64,000 nucleotides of DNA from Azospirillum sp. TSH100 (GTDB taxonomy: Bacteria > Pseudomonadota > Alphaproteobacteria > Azospirillales > Azospirillaceae). Positions 48,570 to 56,366 of the stretch are shown piece by piece; the first letter of the stretch is position 1, and every line of letters starts with the position of its first letter. Where the stretch lies: contig NZ_CP039634.1 in NCBI RefSeq assembly GCF_004923295.1, positions 1,950,001-2,014,000 on the forward strand. The letters run 5' to 3'. Both the position numbers and the translations under genes were made by a program. The notes beneath the pieces were generated by a model. The model saw only the letters and a program-made list of their open reading frames with translations, had not been told where the DNA came from and did not search any database.

Positions 48570-49589
48570 TCATCGTTTTCCGCTGCTGCGCGCCTTGGTC
48601 GAAAGCGACAGCTCTGCCACTTCCTCTCGCGCGCTGCTGACGAGGCCGGCCGACTGTACGATGTCGCGGTTGAACGGGTGATAGGTCTGTGCATAGATGC
48701 CACGGATCTTGGTGACGTAGTCCTGCGTCTCGCGATAGGGCGGGATGCCCTTGTATTGCAGGACCGCCCCCTCACCGGCGTTGTAGCCGGCCAGCGCATA
48801 GGCGACGTTGCCGTCGAAATAGGCCAGCAGCCAGCGAAGGTACTTCATGCCGCCGCGCAGGTTCTGTTCCGCGTTGAAGGGATCGGACACACCAAAGCGC
48901 TCCGCCGTCTCCGGGATCAGTTGCATCAGCCCTTGGGCGTTCTTGTTCGACACGACGTCGACGCGATACCCGGATTCGACCGCGATGACAGCCAGCACCA
49001 GATCGGGGTCGAGCCCGTAGGTTGGCGCCATCTTCTGCACCATGGCGCGGATTTCGGCCGGCGGTTTGCGGATAATACCCCAGCGCAGGTTGGGCGGCTC
49101 GCAGCGGTCGGGCGTCTTGACCGTGCCGCCGGCACTGCCGATCAGACGCTCCGCCTGTTCGTTACCAAGGGACGCCGCCTTGCGCAGCCAGGCCCGGCCG
49201 AGGTCGGCATCCTTGGAGACGCCGCCCAACCCGGCCATGTGCATCCGCCCGGCCATCAGCGCGGCATCGGCGTAATCCTGCCGGGCGGCCCGGCAATACA
49301 GCGATAATGCCAGCCGCTGATCCGCCTTCACCCCGTCGGCGCGGTCATAATGCTGCGCCAGTTCATATTGGGCGCGGGCGCTGCCCTTGCTGGCCAGGGC
49401 TTCCAATGCGGCGACGGTCTTCTCGGCAATGCCGGCGCTGGCCGGTGGCGAAGCCAGCAGGCTGGGTAGAAATACCGCCGCGAGTGCCGCCACGCGCGTG
49501 GCACGGATCGGGCGTCGGGCATTGCGCCTGGAAGTTGCCGGAATGGATGGCTCGGACGGCGTACCGCAAAGGTTCGTGTGGGCTTCCAC
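48570..49589 (-). CDS. Sel1-repeat lytic murein transglycosylase
   Basis: A 339-residue periplasmic enzyme. After a signal peptide with an unusually long basic N-region (hydrophobic core VAALAAVFLPSLLA, cleavage near ASA), two to three Sel1-like repeats (ARAQYELAQHYDRADGV, ADAALMAGRMHMAGLGG) precede an SLT domain. Catalytic Glu205 is in AVIAVESGYR, followed by NAQGLMQLIPETAERFG and the AYNAGEGAV motif. It should cleave peptidoglycan glycan strands. The start is taken as GTG at 49589 because AGGGGGG lies just upstream; longer ATG frames (49631, 49871) encode unconserved residues. Confidence 0.9.
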   Translation of the reverse strand: MEAHTNLCGTPSEPSIPATSRRNARRPIRATRVAALAAVFLPSLLASPPASAGIAEKTVAALEALASKGSARAQYELAQHYDRADGVKADQRLALSLYCRAARQDYADAALMAGRMHMAGLGGVSKDADLGRAWLRKAASLGNEQAERLIGSAGGTVKTPDRCEPPNLRWGIIRKPPAEIRAMVQKMAPTYGLDPDLVLAVIAVESGYRVDVVSNKNAQGLMQLIPETAERFGVSDPFNAEQNLRGGMKYLRWLLAYFDGNVAYALAGYNAGEGAVLQYKGIPPYRETQDYVTKIRGIYAQTYHPFNRDIVQSAGLVSSAREEVAELSLSTKARSSGKR

Positions 49590-49784
49590 CGGACCCCCCT
49601 GTATGATTTTCTTCAAGCTTTTGGAGACCATCAGAAGGTCGGAAGCAGTACTTTCAGGAAGGACGCCACTGCATCCAACTGGCCGGGTGCCAGGCATGGC
49701 GGCATAAGCCGAAACGGAAGGCCGGTTGCCAGGAAATACATCGCCGTAACTGGTTGATGTGGCGCCGCCAATAAAAAATACATA

Positions 49785-49820
49785 GGCCGATCGACTGGTG
49801 TCGGTCGGTCTTTTTCTTTT
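49785..49820 (+). terminator. Orphan intrinsic terminator
   Basis: An 11-bp stem (49785-49795 with 49800-49810, two wobble pairs) and TGGT loop are followed at once by TTTTTCTTTT. No plus-strand gene precedes it for 3 kb, so it may end an unannotated small RNA or block antisense transcription. Confidence 0.75.
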
Positions 49821-50032
49821 CGGGATGGTCATGCGTCCTCCAATCGAGTTGGAGAAATAACGAACGATCATGTTTTAAGCCAATGCCCGAACGGTGATTG
49901 GGATGGAATAGCTGGGGTACTCTAGGGGTTAATTGTCTCCATTGTATGATCCATTAGCCTTTTTCCCAACTGGCAGCTCCTTTGTGCGCTCATTACGTAC
50001 GGATCGGGCCAGATAATCGGCTGCGAAATTCG

Positions 50033-50073
50033 ACGGCCCCGGACGATGGAAACCCTCCATCGTCCGGGGCCGT
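50033..50073. repeat. 18-bp perfect hairpin upstream of the ECF sigma gene
   Basis: Arms 50033-50050 and 50056-50073 (ACGGCCCCGGACGATGGA and its complement) pair without mismatch around a 5-nt loop. Neither side has a T-tract, so it is not a standard intrinsic terminator. It lies 91 nt before the chosen start of the ECF gene. Confidence 0.85.
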
Positions 50074-50163
50074 TGCGCCGGAGGCCCCGGCAAAGCCATC
50101 GGCATCCGTGAAGCCGGAGGCGCAGCCGTGGCGAACGGCATTGAAGGAGGCATCGTTTCACCG

Positions 50164-50955
50164 ATGGCGAACCACGTCGCGACCACCTTGAGCCACCGAC
50201 TGCGTGCCCCGGCCGAGCCGGTGCCCTTCGGCGCCGAGGCCGTTGGCCGGACCCGTTCGGACGGCCTGCCGACGTTCCCAAACCAAGACACCGTTGATGC
50301 CGGGGCCGATGCCAGTATGGAGACCCATTTGACTGTTGATGCGGAGGCCAGGGGGGCCGAAGCCAGCACCGCGATTGACGAGGCCCCGGCCGATGCAGCC
50401 GCCGATGCTGCCGTGGAGGAGGAGTTCCGTCCCGATCCGAACGCTCCGCCCGATCCGGCGGTGATCCGTCAGATCGAAGAGGAGATCCCGCGCCTCCGCC
50501 GTTTCGCCCGTGCCATGGTGCGTGATGCCACGCTGGCCGACGATCTGGTGCAGGAATGCCTGGAACGCGCGCTGTCGCGCCTGCATCTGTGGCGTCCCGG
50601 CACCAATCTGCGCGCCTGGCTGTTCACCATCCTGCGCAACCTGCACATCAATGGCGTGCGCCGCCGCCAGCCGGTGGTCGACATCGATGCCGAGGCGCAG
50701 GCCGCCATCGGCGCCGCTCCGGGCTCGCAATTCGTGCGGATGGAGCTGCGCGACCTGCGCCGGGCCTTGGCCCTGCTGCCGAACGAGCAGCGCGAGGTGG
50801 TTCTGCTGATCGGGCTGGAAGGCATTTCCTACAACGAGGCTGCCGATATCCTGGGCATCTCCATCGGCACCGTGAAGTCGCGCCTGTCGCGTGGCCGCCG
50901 CGCCCTGCGGCTGCTGATGGAGGGGCAGAACCCATCGGACGACGTGGACGCTTGA
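50164..50955 (+). CDS. ECF-type RNA polymerase sigma factor with N-terminal extension
   Basis: A 263-residue protein whose C-terminal 165 residues are an ECF sigma factor. Region 2 reads LRRFARAMVRDATLADDLVQECLERALSRLHLWRPGTNLRAWLFTILRN; region 4 is ALLPNEQREVVLLIGLEGISYNEAADILGISIGTVKSRLSRGRRAL. The first 95 residues are Ala/Asp/Glu-rich, probably disordered, and unusual for the family (normally about 180 residues in total). If the true start is the ATG at 50317 the extension is shorter. GAAGGAGG sits 13 nt before the ATG at 50164. No anti-sigma factor gene adjoins it, so its control is unknown. Confidence 0.9.
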   Translation: MANHVATTLSHRLRAPAEPVPFGAEAVGRTRSDGLPTFPNQDTVDAGADASMETHLTVDAEARGAEASTAIDEAPADAAADAAVEEEFRPDPNAPPDPAVIRQIEEEIPRLRRFARAMVRDATLADDLVQECLERALSRLHLWRPGTNLRAWLFTILRNLHINGVRRRQPVVDIDAEAQAAIGAAPGSQFVRMELRDLRRALALLPNEQREVVLLIGLEGISYNEAADILGISIGTVKSRLSRGRRALRLLMEGQNPSDDVDA

Positions 50956-50979
50956 ATTTGATGGTTTGCTGAATTCCGT

Positions 50980-51010
50980 GGGGTGCCCGGTCGCCGGGCG
51001 CCCCGTTTTC
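50980..51010 (+). terminator. Intrinsic terminator of the ECF sigma gene
   Basis: An 11-bp stem (50980-50990 with 50994-51004, one wobble) is followed by GTTTTC, 24 nt after the ECF stop codon. Confidence 0.8.
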
Positions 51011-51022
51011 GTATCCACTGCC

Positions 51023-51056
51023 GAAACGAAAGGCGGCGCCCGCATGGGACGCCGCC
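51023..51056 (-). terminator. Intrinsic terminator of the DUF1328 gene
   Basis: Arms GGCGGCG (51032-51038) and CGCCGCC (51050-51056); on the minus strand the stem is followed by TTTCGTTT. It lies 69 nt beyond the DUF1328 stop. Confidence 0.65.
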
Positions 51057-51125
51057 GGAGGCTGGGACAATCGTGGCGTCGCCGGCTCGGACGGCACCTC
51101 AGGAGGAGAGAGTGAACCGGCCGAC

Positions 51126-51293
51126 CTACCGTCGCCGGACCAGGCCCATGATCAGGCTGATGGCGAACAGGACCAGGAACAGGAAGAACAGGATCTGCGC
51201 GATGCCGGAGCTGGCCGACGCGATCCCACCGAAACCGAGCGCGCCGGCGATCAGCGCGATGACGAAGAAAACAAGAGCCCAATAGAGCATCAT
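51126..51293 (-). CDS. DUF1328 (YtjA-like) small membrane protein
   Basis: A 55-residue protein with two transmembrane helices ([20 protein letters not shown] and [20 protein letters not shown]) and a basic C-terminus (VRRR). This is the DUF1328/YtjA family, widespread and of unknown function. The start is one of two adjacent ATGs (51293 or 51290), with GGGAGGG 4-10 nt upstream. It has its own terminator. Confidence 0.92.
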   Translation of the reverse strand: MMLYWALVFFVIALIAGALGFGGIASASSGIAQILFFLFLVLFAISLIMGLVRRR

Positions 51294-51633
51294 ACCCTCC
51301 CTCGCTCGGCCGAATAGTCACCAAGGACTGCCGGCGTCACGCATGAGACAAGTCATGGCCGTACCCGCCGTCCGGTTGTCTTCGTCCCTTGGCCTCTGCT
51401 TGGCGGTGCAGGTTGGGCCACGGTGACGGTAAGCACAGCCGGTGCGGCGGCATTCGAAGACCAGAACAACGCCGTGGGCGCGATGTTCCCGGTTCCTGAC
51501 CAACCGGAGCATCGGAGTGCCGCAGGGCTGGTGCAGACTGGCATTTATGCAACAACAGGGCTGCAGGCGCGTTTCCGCTTCCTGAGAGGCCCGGCATCCG
51601 CCGGCCACGAGGGCGACAACGAGCGAGGGCGCT
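51294..51633. other. 340-nt region without a gene
   Basis: It lies between the divergent DUF1328 gene and the secreted PepSY-like gene. Short frames here are Arg/Ser-rich and lack ribosome sites. I see no hairpin or RNA motif; it presumably holds the two promoters. Confidence 0.4.
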
Positions 51634-52038
51634 ATGAAGACTGGATTGATCCTGATGGCTATGGCCGGGTCATTGGCGGTGGTTCCGGCGGCGATGGCGC
51701 AGCAGACCTATTCGCAAAGCCACTCCACCTATTCGGGAAGCACCGGCGGCGATGTCTCCGGGCTGACGGGCTCGACGGGCGGCACCGTGTCCGACTTCGG
51801 CGGGCGCCGTGGCCGGGGGCAGAAGCCGATCGAGCTGCAACAGACGACGTTGCTGAACCAGCTCAGCGCCGCCGGTTATGTCTCGGTGCGCGACTTCCGC
51901 AAGGAGGGGGATCGCTACGTCGCCAATGCAATGACTCCGCAGGGGCAATGGACGACAGTGGTGCTTGATCCGCGCAATTCCTCGACGACGTCCGCCAGGG
52001 GTTCGGTCATCACTCCGGGCAGCAAGCCGATCCGCTGA
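51634..52038 (+). CDS. Secreted protein with PepSY-like C-terminus
   Basis: A 134-residue protein with a Sec signal peptide ending PAAMAQ, a Ser/Thr/Gly-rich linker (about 24-60), and a C-terminal segment LLNQLSAAGYVSVRDFRKEGDRYVANAMTPQGQWTTVVLD. That segment matches the helix-strand-strand pattern of PepSY-like domains, common in periplasmic proteins of this lineage. The precise role is unknown. Its stop lies 2 nt from the stop of the convergent YjbH-type gene. Confidence 0.72.
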   Translation: MKTGLILMAMAGSLAVVPAAMAQQTYSQSHSTYSGSTGGDVSGLTGSTGGTVSDFGGRRGRGQKPIELQQTTLLNQLSAAGYVSVRDFRKEGDRYVANAMTPQGQWTTVVLDPRNSSTTSARGSVITPGSKPIR

Positions 52039-52040
52039 GG

Positions 52041-54170
52041 TCAGTTCAGCAGTCGCGACCATGTGCCGGTGAGGCGGCCGACGCCTCCCGGCACACGGAG
52101 ATCGTAGAGGGGAAGGGTCTGCTGCAAGCGCTGTCCGGCATCGCGGCCCAGGGTGCGGACCGCCGTTTCCACCGTGCCGCCGACCGGAAGCCAGCCCGAC
52201 GCGGCGATCGGCACCACCAGCGCCAGTCCCCAGTCCATCCGACCGCCAAAACGGCTCTGGGCGCCGTCGGGCCCCTCGGTCCAGGTGGCGTGGGCGGTCA
52301 GGCCGATGCCGCCGTCGAAGCGCCGCATCACCTCCACCGTGCCGCCCCAGTCGCCGCCGAGATAGCGGCCGAGCCGAAGCGCGGTCGTCATATCGGCACT
52401 GGGGGATTCCCAATAGAGGCTGGCATGGCCGGTGCCGCGGGCATCCCCGCGGTCGATGGTAAACAGGCTGTCCGGCCGCCGCTTCCACATCTGATTGAGC
52501 TCGAGACCGAGCGCCCAACGGGCACCCTGCGGCTGCAAGAGGGCCTCCGCACCGATACCGCCATACATCTCTTCCTGATGGCCGACGGACAGCCGGGTGG
52601 TCAGCCCTTCCACCGGCTGGGCGAGCCACGCCGCATAGGCATGGTCGAGGGCAAGCGGACGGTCGGCATAGCGGGGCAGGTCGCTGCGTACCGGCTGGGC
52701 CGCCGGCAGGGCGTTGGTGTCCAGCAGTTCCAGATCGCTCGGCGCGTTGATGCGCAGCCCGCTGCCCAGCACCAACCCACGCAACGGCTCCGCCCGCAGC
52801 ATCACATCGGTGTGGGTGCGCTGGGCCAGCGTGGTTCCCAACTCCGCCAGATCGAACGTGGCGACCAGCCGGGTGGAGAGGTCGAGGCGTGGGCGCCAGT
52901 CGGGTGGAGGTTCGGCCGAGTTGGCGAGTTGGGTGGTGTGCCATATCTCCTCCGCACTGCCGCGGTGGTTGGCCGCCCGTTCCAGGTCGCGGCGCAGCAG
53001 GGTCACGGTGGTCGTGTCGAGACCGGCGGCGCCGGTGACGATGCGTAGCCTCTCGACCTGTGGCGGGGCGAGGTCGGCCAGCAGGCGGGCGGCATCGCCG
53101 ACTTCGCGCGCCAGTGGCATCCGTCCGCTGCCGGCCGGGTCGAGCCAGAGCGTCGCCATTTCCCCCTCGATCCTGGCCGCGCGCACGGGCAGGCCGCGGC
53201 TGCGGGCCACCAAGGCTATGGCATCGGCCGACAATGCCGATCCGGCGGAGGGACGCGGGCCGATGTCCGGGGGAGGGCGGTTCGGCCGGTCGGCATCCGC
53301 CGCGGGATCAAAGCGGACCGACAGGCGGAGCATCAACCGCCGTCCCTGTTCGTAGGCCGCACCCAAATCGGTCCAGGGTGCCGGACGCCAGGACAGGCCG
53401 ACGCCGTAGCGGCTGCCGGGAACGAACCCTGGTTCGTCCTGCTGCTGGGCGCGGAAGCGGTCGCCGGAGGATTCCAGCTTCAGGCTCAGTCCATCGACCG
53501 GGGTGTGCCACTCGGCACCGCCGAACAGGGCCACCCTTTCGCCGCTGAACCATGCCCTGGGGCCGCGGGCGGTCGGCCAAGCGGAGGGGGCACGGTCGCG
53601 GTGGAACCTGCCACCGAGAACGCGTAATGGGTTGCGCAGATGGCCGGCCTCTCCCAACGTGCCCCAGCCCATGCCGAGCGTCAGGTCCAGGTCCCACCAG
53701 CGGCGCGACAGTGCGATGTATTCTCCGGCGAAGCGCCCCTTTCCCGGCAGGTCCAATCCCGATCCGGTGACGTCGCGTCCGCCGACGACGATCGCCGGTC
53801 CATGCTCATCCTCGCGCCGCAGGCGCAGCTTCAGGTCGAGGCCGGGTTCGCTGAGGCCGTAATAGCCGGGATAAGCGCTGTTGCGGGCGGTGACTTCCAG
53901 CCACGGCAACGGCTGGCCCGAGATCGTAAAGTGGCGGTGCAGGTCGCCGAGCGCGGTCAGCCCGCCGCTCATCGAGCCGTCCGGCGCCATCCGTGCGGTC
54001 GGCACCTGAAGCAGGCCAATCCCACCCCAATCCGACAGGCTGGTACGCGCCTCCTCGCCGAAGGCGGAGGTTAAGGCGGGGGCACACAGTGCTGCCAGAA
54101 CGATGAGGATAGCAATCGGGCGCACGCGATGATCGCGAAGAATCGGGAGCTGCGCCCGATCCTTCGCCAA
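52041..54170 (-). CDS. YjbH-domain outer-membrane-type protein
   Basis: A 709-residue protein with signal peptide (ILIVLAALCAPALTSAFG) and the hallmark WGGIGLLQVPTARMAPDGSM at the mature N-terminus. Gly/aromatic-rich beta-strand sequence continues to the end (WSRLLN), as in YjbH/WbfB proteins connected with exopolysaccharide export. It is expected in the outer membrane as a beta-rich lipoprotein or barrel-like protein. No lipobox is seen. No polysaccharide genes are adjacent, so it is an isolated member; the exopolysaccharide link is family knowledge only. Confidence 0.85.
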   Translation of the reverse strand: MAKDRAQLPILRDHRVRPIAILIVLAALCAPALTSAFGEEARTSLSDWGGIGLLQVPTARMAPDGSMSGGLTALGDLHRHFTISGQPLPWLEVTARNSAYPGYYGLSEPGLDLKLRLRREDEHGPAIVVGGRDVTGSGLDLPGKGRFAGEYIALSRRWWDLDLTLGMGWGTLGEAGHLRNPLRVLGGRFHRDRAPSAWPTARGPRAWFSGERVALFGGAEWHTPVDGLSLKLESSGDRFRAQQQDEPGFVPGSRYGVGLSWRPAPWTDLGAAYEQGRRLMLRLSVRFDPAADADRPNRPPPDIGPRPSAGSALSADAIALVARSRGLPVRAARIEGEMATLWLDPAGSGRMPLAREVGDAARLLADLAPPQVERLRIVTGAAGLDTTTVTLLRRDLERAANHRGSAEEIWHTTQLANSAEPPPDWRPRLDLSTRLVATFDLAELGTTLAQRTHTDVMLRAEPLRGLVLGSGLRINAPSDLELLDTNALPAAQPVRSDLPRYADRPLALDHAYAAWLAQPVEGLTTRLSVGHQEEMYGGIGAEALLQPQGARWALGLELNQMWKRRPDSLFTIDRGDARGTGHASLYWESPSADMTTALRLGRYLGGDWGGTVEVMRRFDGGIGLTAHATWTEGPDGAQSRFGGRMDWGLALVVPIAASGWLPVGGTVETAVRTLGRDAGQRLQQTLPLYDLRVPGGVGRLTGTWSRLLN

Positions 54171-54213
54171 TCATACGCATGAATGCAACTGAAAAGCTGT
54201 AGCTGCCGCTGTT

Positions 54214-54633
54214 TTACGGCGCTTCGACCACCTCGAAGTCATGGGTGATGGTGGCGGTCTGGCCCAGCATGATGGAGGCGGAGCAGTATTTCTCCGCCGA
54301 CAGGGCGATGGCGCGCTCCACCTTCGCCGGGTCCAGTTTGCGGCCGGTCACGGTGAAATGGACGTGGATCTTGGTGAAGACTTTGGGATCGGTATCTGCC
54401 CGCTCCGCCTCGATCGCGGCGACGCAGTCGGTGATCTGCTGGCGGCCCTTCTCCAGGATCATCACCACATCGAAGCAGGTGCAGCCGCCCATGCCGATCA
54501 GCAGCATTTCCATTGGGCGGATGCCTGCATTGCGGCCACCGGCTTCGACGGCGCCATCCATCACCACGGCATGGCCGCTGCCGGATTCGCCGACGAACAT
54601 CTTGCCGTCCACCCAGGTGACGCGCGCCTTCAT
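54214..54633 (-). CDS. OsmC family protein (YhfA-like)
   Basis: A 139-residue OsmC/Ohr-fold protein. Two conserved cysteines appear: one in the MLLIGMGGCTCFDVVMIL helix (expected peroxidatic site) and one in SAEKYCSASIMLG. The pattern with RPMEMLLIGMGGC and the short length fits the YhfA subgroup rather than Ohr. It may reduce organic hydroperoxides in the cytoplasm. The ATG at 54633 has GGAA 7 nt upstream; an ATG at 54639 is nearly as close. It is divergent from the CDF exporter gene, 171 nt between the starts. Confidence 0.93.
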   Translation of the reverse strand: MKARVTWVDGKMFVGESGSGHAVVMDGAVEAGGRNAGIRPMEMLLIGMGGCTCFDVVMILEKGRQQITDCVAAIEAERADTDPKVFTKIHVHFTVTGRKLDPAKVERAIALSAEKYCSASIMLGQTATITHDFEVVEAP

Positions 54634-54804
54634 GACCATTTCCTTCGTTCACTGTTGATCGTGAGTGACCGCGCGAAGCTAGGCGCCACGGCCGATCGGC
54701 GCAAGTGGGTGCTGCACCCCCATCGCCGGACTTGTCCAATGGCGCCGGCGCGCCCAAAGTCCCGGGATGCTGCGATGCGCCATCCGAGGACGGGATCAAC
54801 CACC

Positions 54805-55761
54805 ATGCCGCACGGCCACTCCCATGGCGGTTCCATTAATGCCGATCATGACCATTCAGAGCATCACCACGCCGACCATCATCACGGGCCTGTGCGCTAC
54901 GACCGCTCCTTCGCGCTGGGGGCACTGCTGAACATCGGTTTCGTGGTGGTGGAAGCGGTTTATGGTCTGATCGCCAACTCGACCGCCCTGTTGGCCGATG
55001 CCGGGCACAATCTAAGCGACGTTATGGGGCTGCTGCTGGCCTGGGGTGCCGTGTGGCTGGGGCGGCGCATTCCGCAGGGACGCTACACCTACGGCTTCGG
55101 CAATGCCTCGATCCTGGCGTCGCTGCTCAACGCTATGATCCTGTTGATTGCCGTCGGCGCCATTCTGCTGGAGGCGGCCAACCGTCTCACCGATCCGGAG
55201 CCGGTGGGCGAGACAACCGTGATGGTGGTGGCGGTGATCGGCATCGTCATCAATGCCTGGACCGCTTGGCTGTTCATGGGCGGGCAGAAGCAGGACATCA
55301 ACCTGCGCGGTGCCTATCTGCACATGGCGGCCGACGCGGCGGTGTCGCTGGGCGTGGTGCTGGCAGCGCTGGCGATCCGCTTCACCGGCTGGCTGTGGCT
55401 CGATCCGGCGACCAGCATCGTCATCGCGCTGGTGATCGTCGCCGGCACCTGGGGCCTGCTGCAAGAGTCAGTAAGGCTGGCGATGGACGCTGTGCCCGAC
55501 GGCGTCGACCGGGCGGGTGTGGAACGCTATCTGGCCGGACTGACGGGCGTCATCGCCGTGCATGACCTGCACATCTGGCCGATCAGCACGACGGAAACGG
55601 CCCTGACCGCTCACCTCGTCCGACCCGGCATGAACCAGGACGACGCCCTTCTGCTGGAAATCTCCATGGTGCTGAAGGAGCGTTTCGGCATCGGCCATGC
55701 CACCATCCAGGTGGAGCATGACGGCAGTTGCTGCCGCCTTGCTCCTGCGGATGTGGTCTGA
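54805..55761 (+). CDS. Cation diffusion facilitator (Zn2+/Co2+ exporter)
   Basis: A 318-residue CDF transporter with six transmembrane helices, working as a dimeric metal/proton antiporter. The site A residues lie in ALLADAGHNLSDV (helix 2) and LHMAADAAVS (helix 5). A cytoplasmic His-rich N-terminus (HGHSHGGS...HDHSEHHHADHHHG) and the C-terminal metal-sensing domain (VHDLHIWPISTTETALTAHL...IGHATIQVEHD, with HDG and CC near the end) fit CzcD/ZitB-type zinc exporters. The ATG at 54805 begins the His-rich tail. No regulator gene is adjacent. Confidence 0.94.
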   Translation: MPHGHSHGGSINADHDHSEHHHADHHHGPVRYDRSFALGALLNIGFVVVEAVYGLIANSTALLADAGHNLSDVMGLLLAWGAVWLGRRIPQGRYTYGFGNASILASLLNAMILLIAVGAILLEAANRLTDPEPVGETTVMVVAVIGIVINAWTAWLFMGGQKQDINLRGAYLHMAADAAVSLGVVLAALAIRFTGWLWLDPATSIVIALVIVAGTWGLLQESVRLAMDAVPDGVDRAGVERYLAGLTGVIAVHDLHIWPISTTETALTAHLVRPGMNQDDALLLEISMVLKERFGIGHATIQVEHDGSCCRLAPADVV

Positions 55762-55765
55762 CCCG

Positions 55766-56281
55766 TTATGCCTGTTCGCGGGCGAGGCGGCGGGCGTTGG
55801 CGCGCACCTTGCGGTAGGCCGGGTTCATGCCGGCGGCGGCGATGGCGGCCGTCGCCTCGATCAGGCGCAGGTTGGCGTGGATGCCGGCATCGACGACATC
55901 CGCCAGCAGCCGCTGTTGGACGTCGATGATCTCCGCCGGGTTCTTGCAGCTGGCAAGCCCGCCGATGGTGGTGGCGGCCGCCTGGGTCTGCTTGGTGATC
56001 ATGGTGATCCAGGCCTGCCCGAATTCGCCAATGCCAGTGGCGACGGCATGGAAAGCCTCCACCGCCGCCTCAACTTTTTCCGCACCCATGCGGATGAATT
56101 CGGGATTGGCGAAGTCGATGGGGTTCGACAGCGCCGCCGTCATCATCGCGGTGCGATAGCCAATGGTCTGCGCCGCCGCGACGCCCATTTCGCTGCTGCG
56201 AAGACCGGTCTTGGTGAGCTGGCCCGCCACCGCCATGAGCCTGTCGGTGGGGTGGCCGTTGCCGGCGTTCTGTCGTGCCAT
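55766..56281 (-). CDS. Phasin family protein
   Basis: A 171-residue, helix-rich amphipathic protein of the phasin type, coating polyhydroxyalkanoate granules. Typical features are Ala/Gln/Met-rich helices (AWITMITKQTQAAATTIGGL, AEIIDVQQRLLADVVDAGIH) and the conserved NPAEIIDVQ-like block. The start at 56281 has GAGAGG about 9 nt upstream. PHB synthase genes are not in the window. It converges with the CDF exporter gene, 4 nt between the two stops. Confidence 0.88.
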   Translation of the reverse strand: MARQNAGNGHPTDRLMAVAGQLTKTGLRSSEMGVAAAQTIGYRTAMMTAALSNPIDFANPEFIRMGAEKVEAAVEAFHAVATGIGEFGQAWITMITKQTQAAATTIGGLASCKNPAEIIDVQQRLLADVVDAGIHANLRLIEATAAIAAAGMNPAYRKVRANARRLAREQA

Positions 56282-56366
56282 GGGCGTCGCCTCTCTCAAA
56301 AGTATCGTTGCCGGAACCTGACTGCGGGGTCAACGCTGCACTGCAACATAAGTTCCGGCACGATCT

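Larger units (their letters stand above)
49590..50163. other. 574-nt region without a recognised gene
   Basis: This holds the promoter side of the transglycosylase gene, a plus-strand intrinsic terminator with no plus-strand gene before it (49785-49820), and an 18-bp perfect hairpin (50033-50073) before the ECF sigma gene. The A/T content around 49770-49990 is higher than in the surroundings. I found no convincing coding sequence. Confidence 0.5.

Noticed and set aside
49650..49740. Possible cobalamin or c-di-GMP riboswitch before the orphan terminator
   Set aside because: A GCCACTG string and GC-rich hairpins first suggested it, but the order and spacing of the other conserved elements do not match either class.
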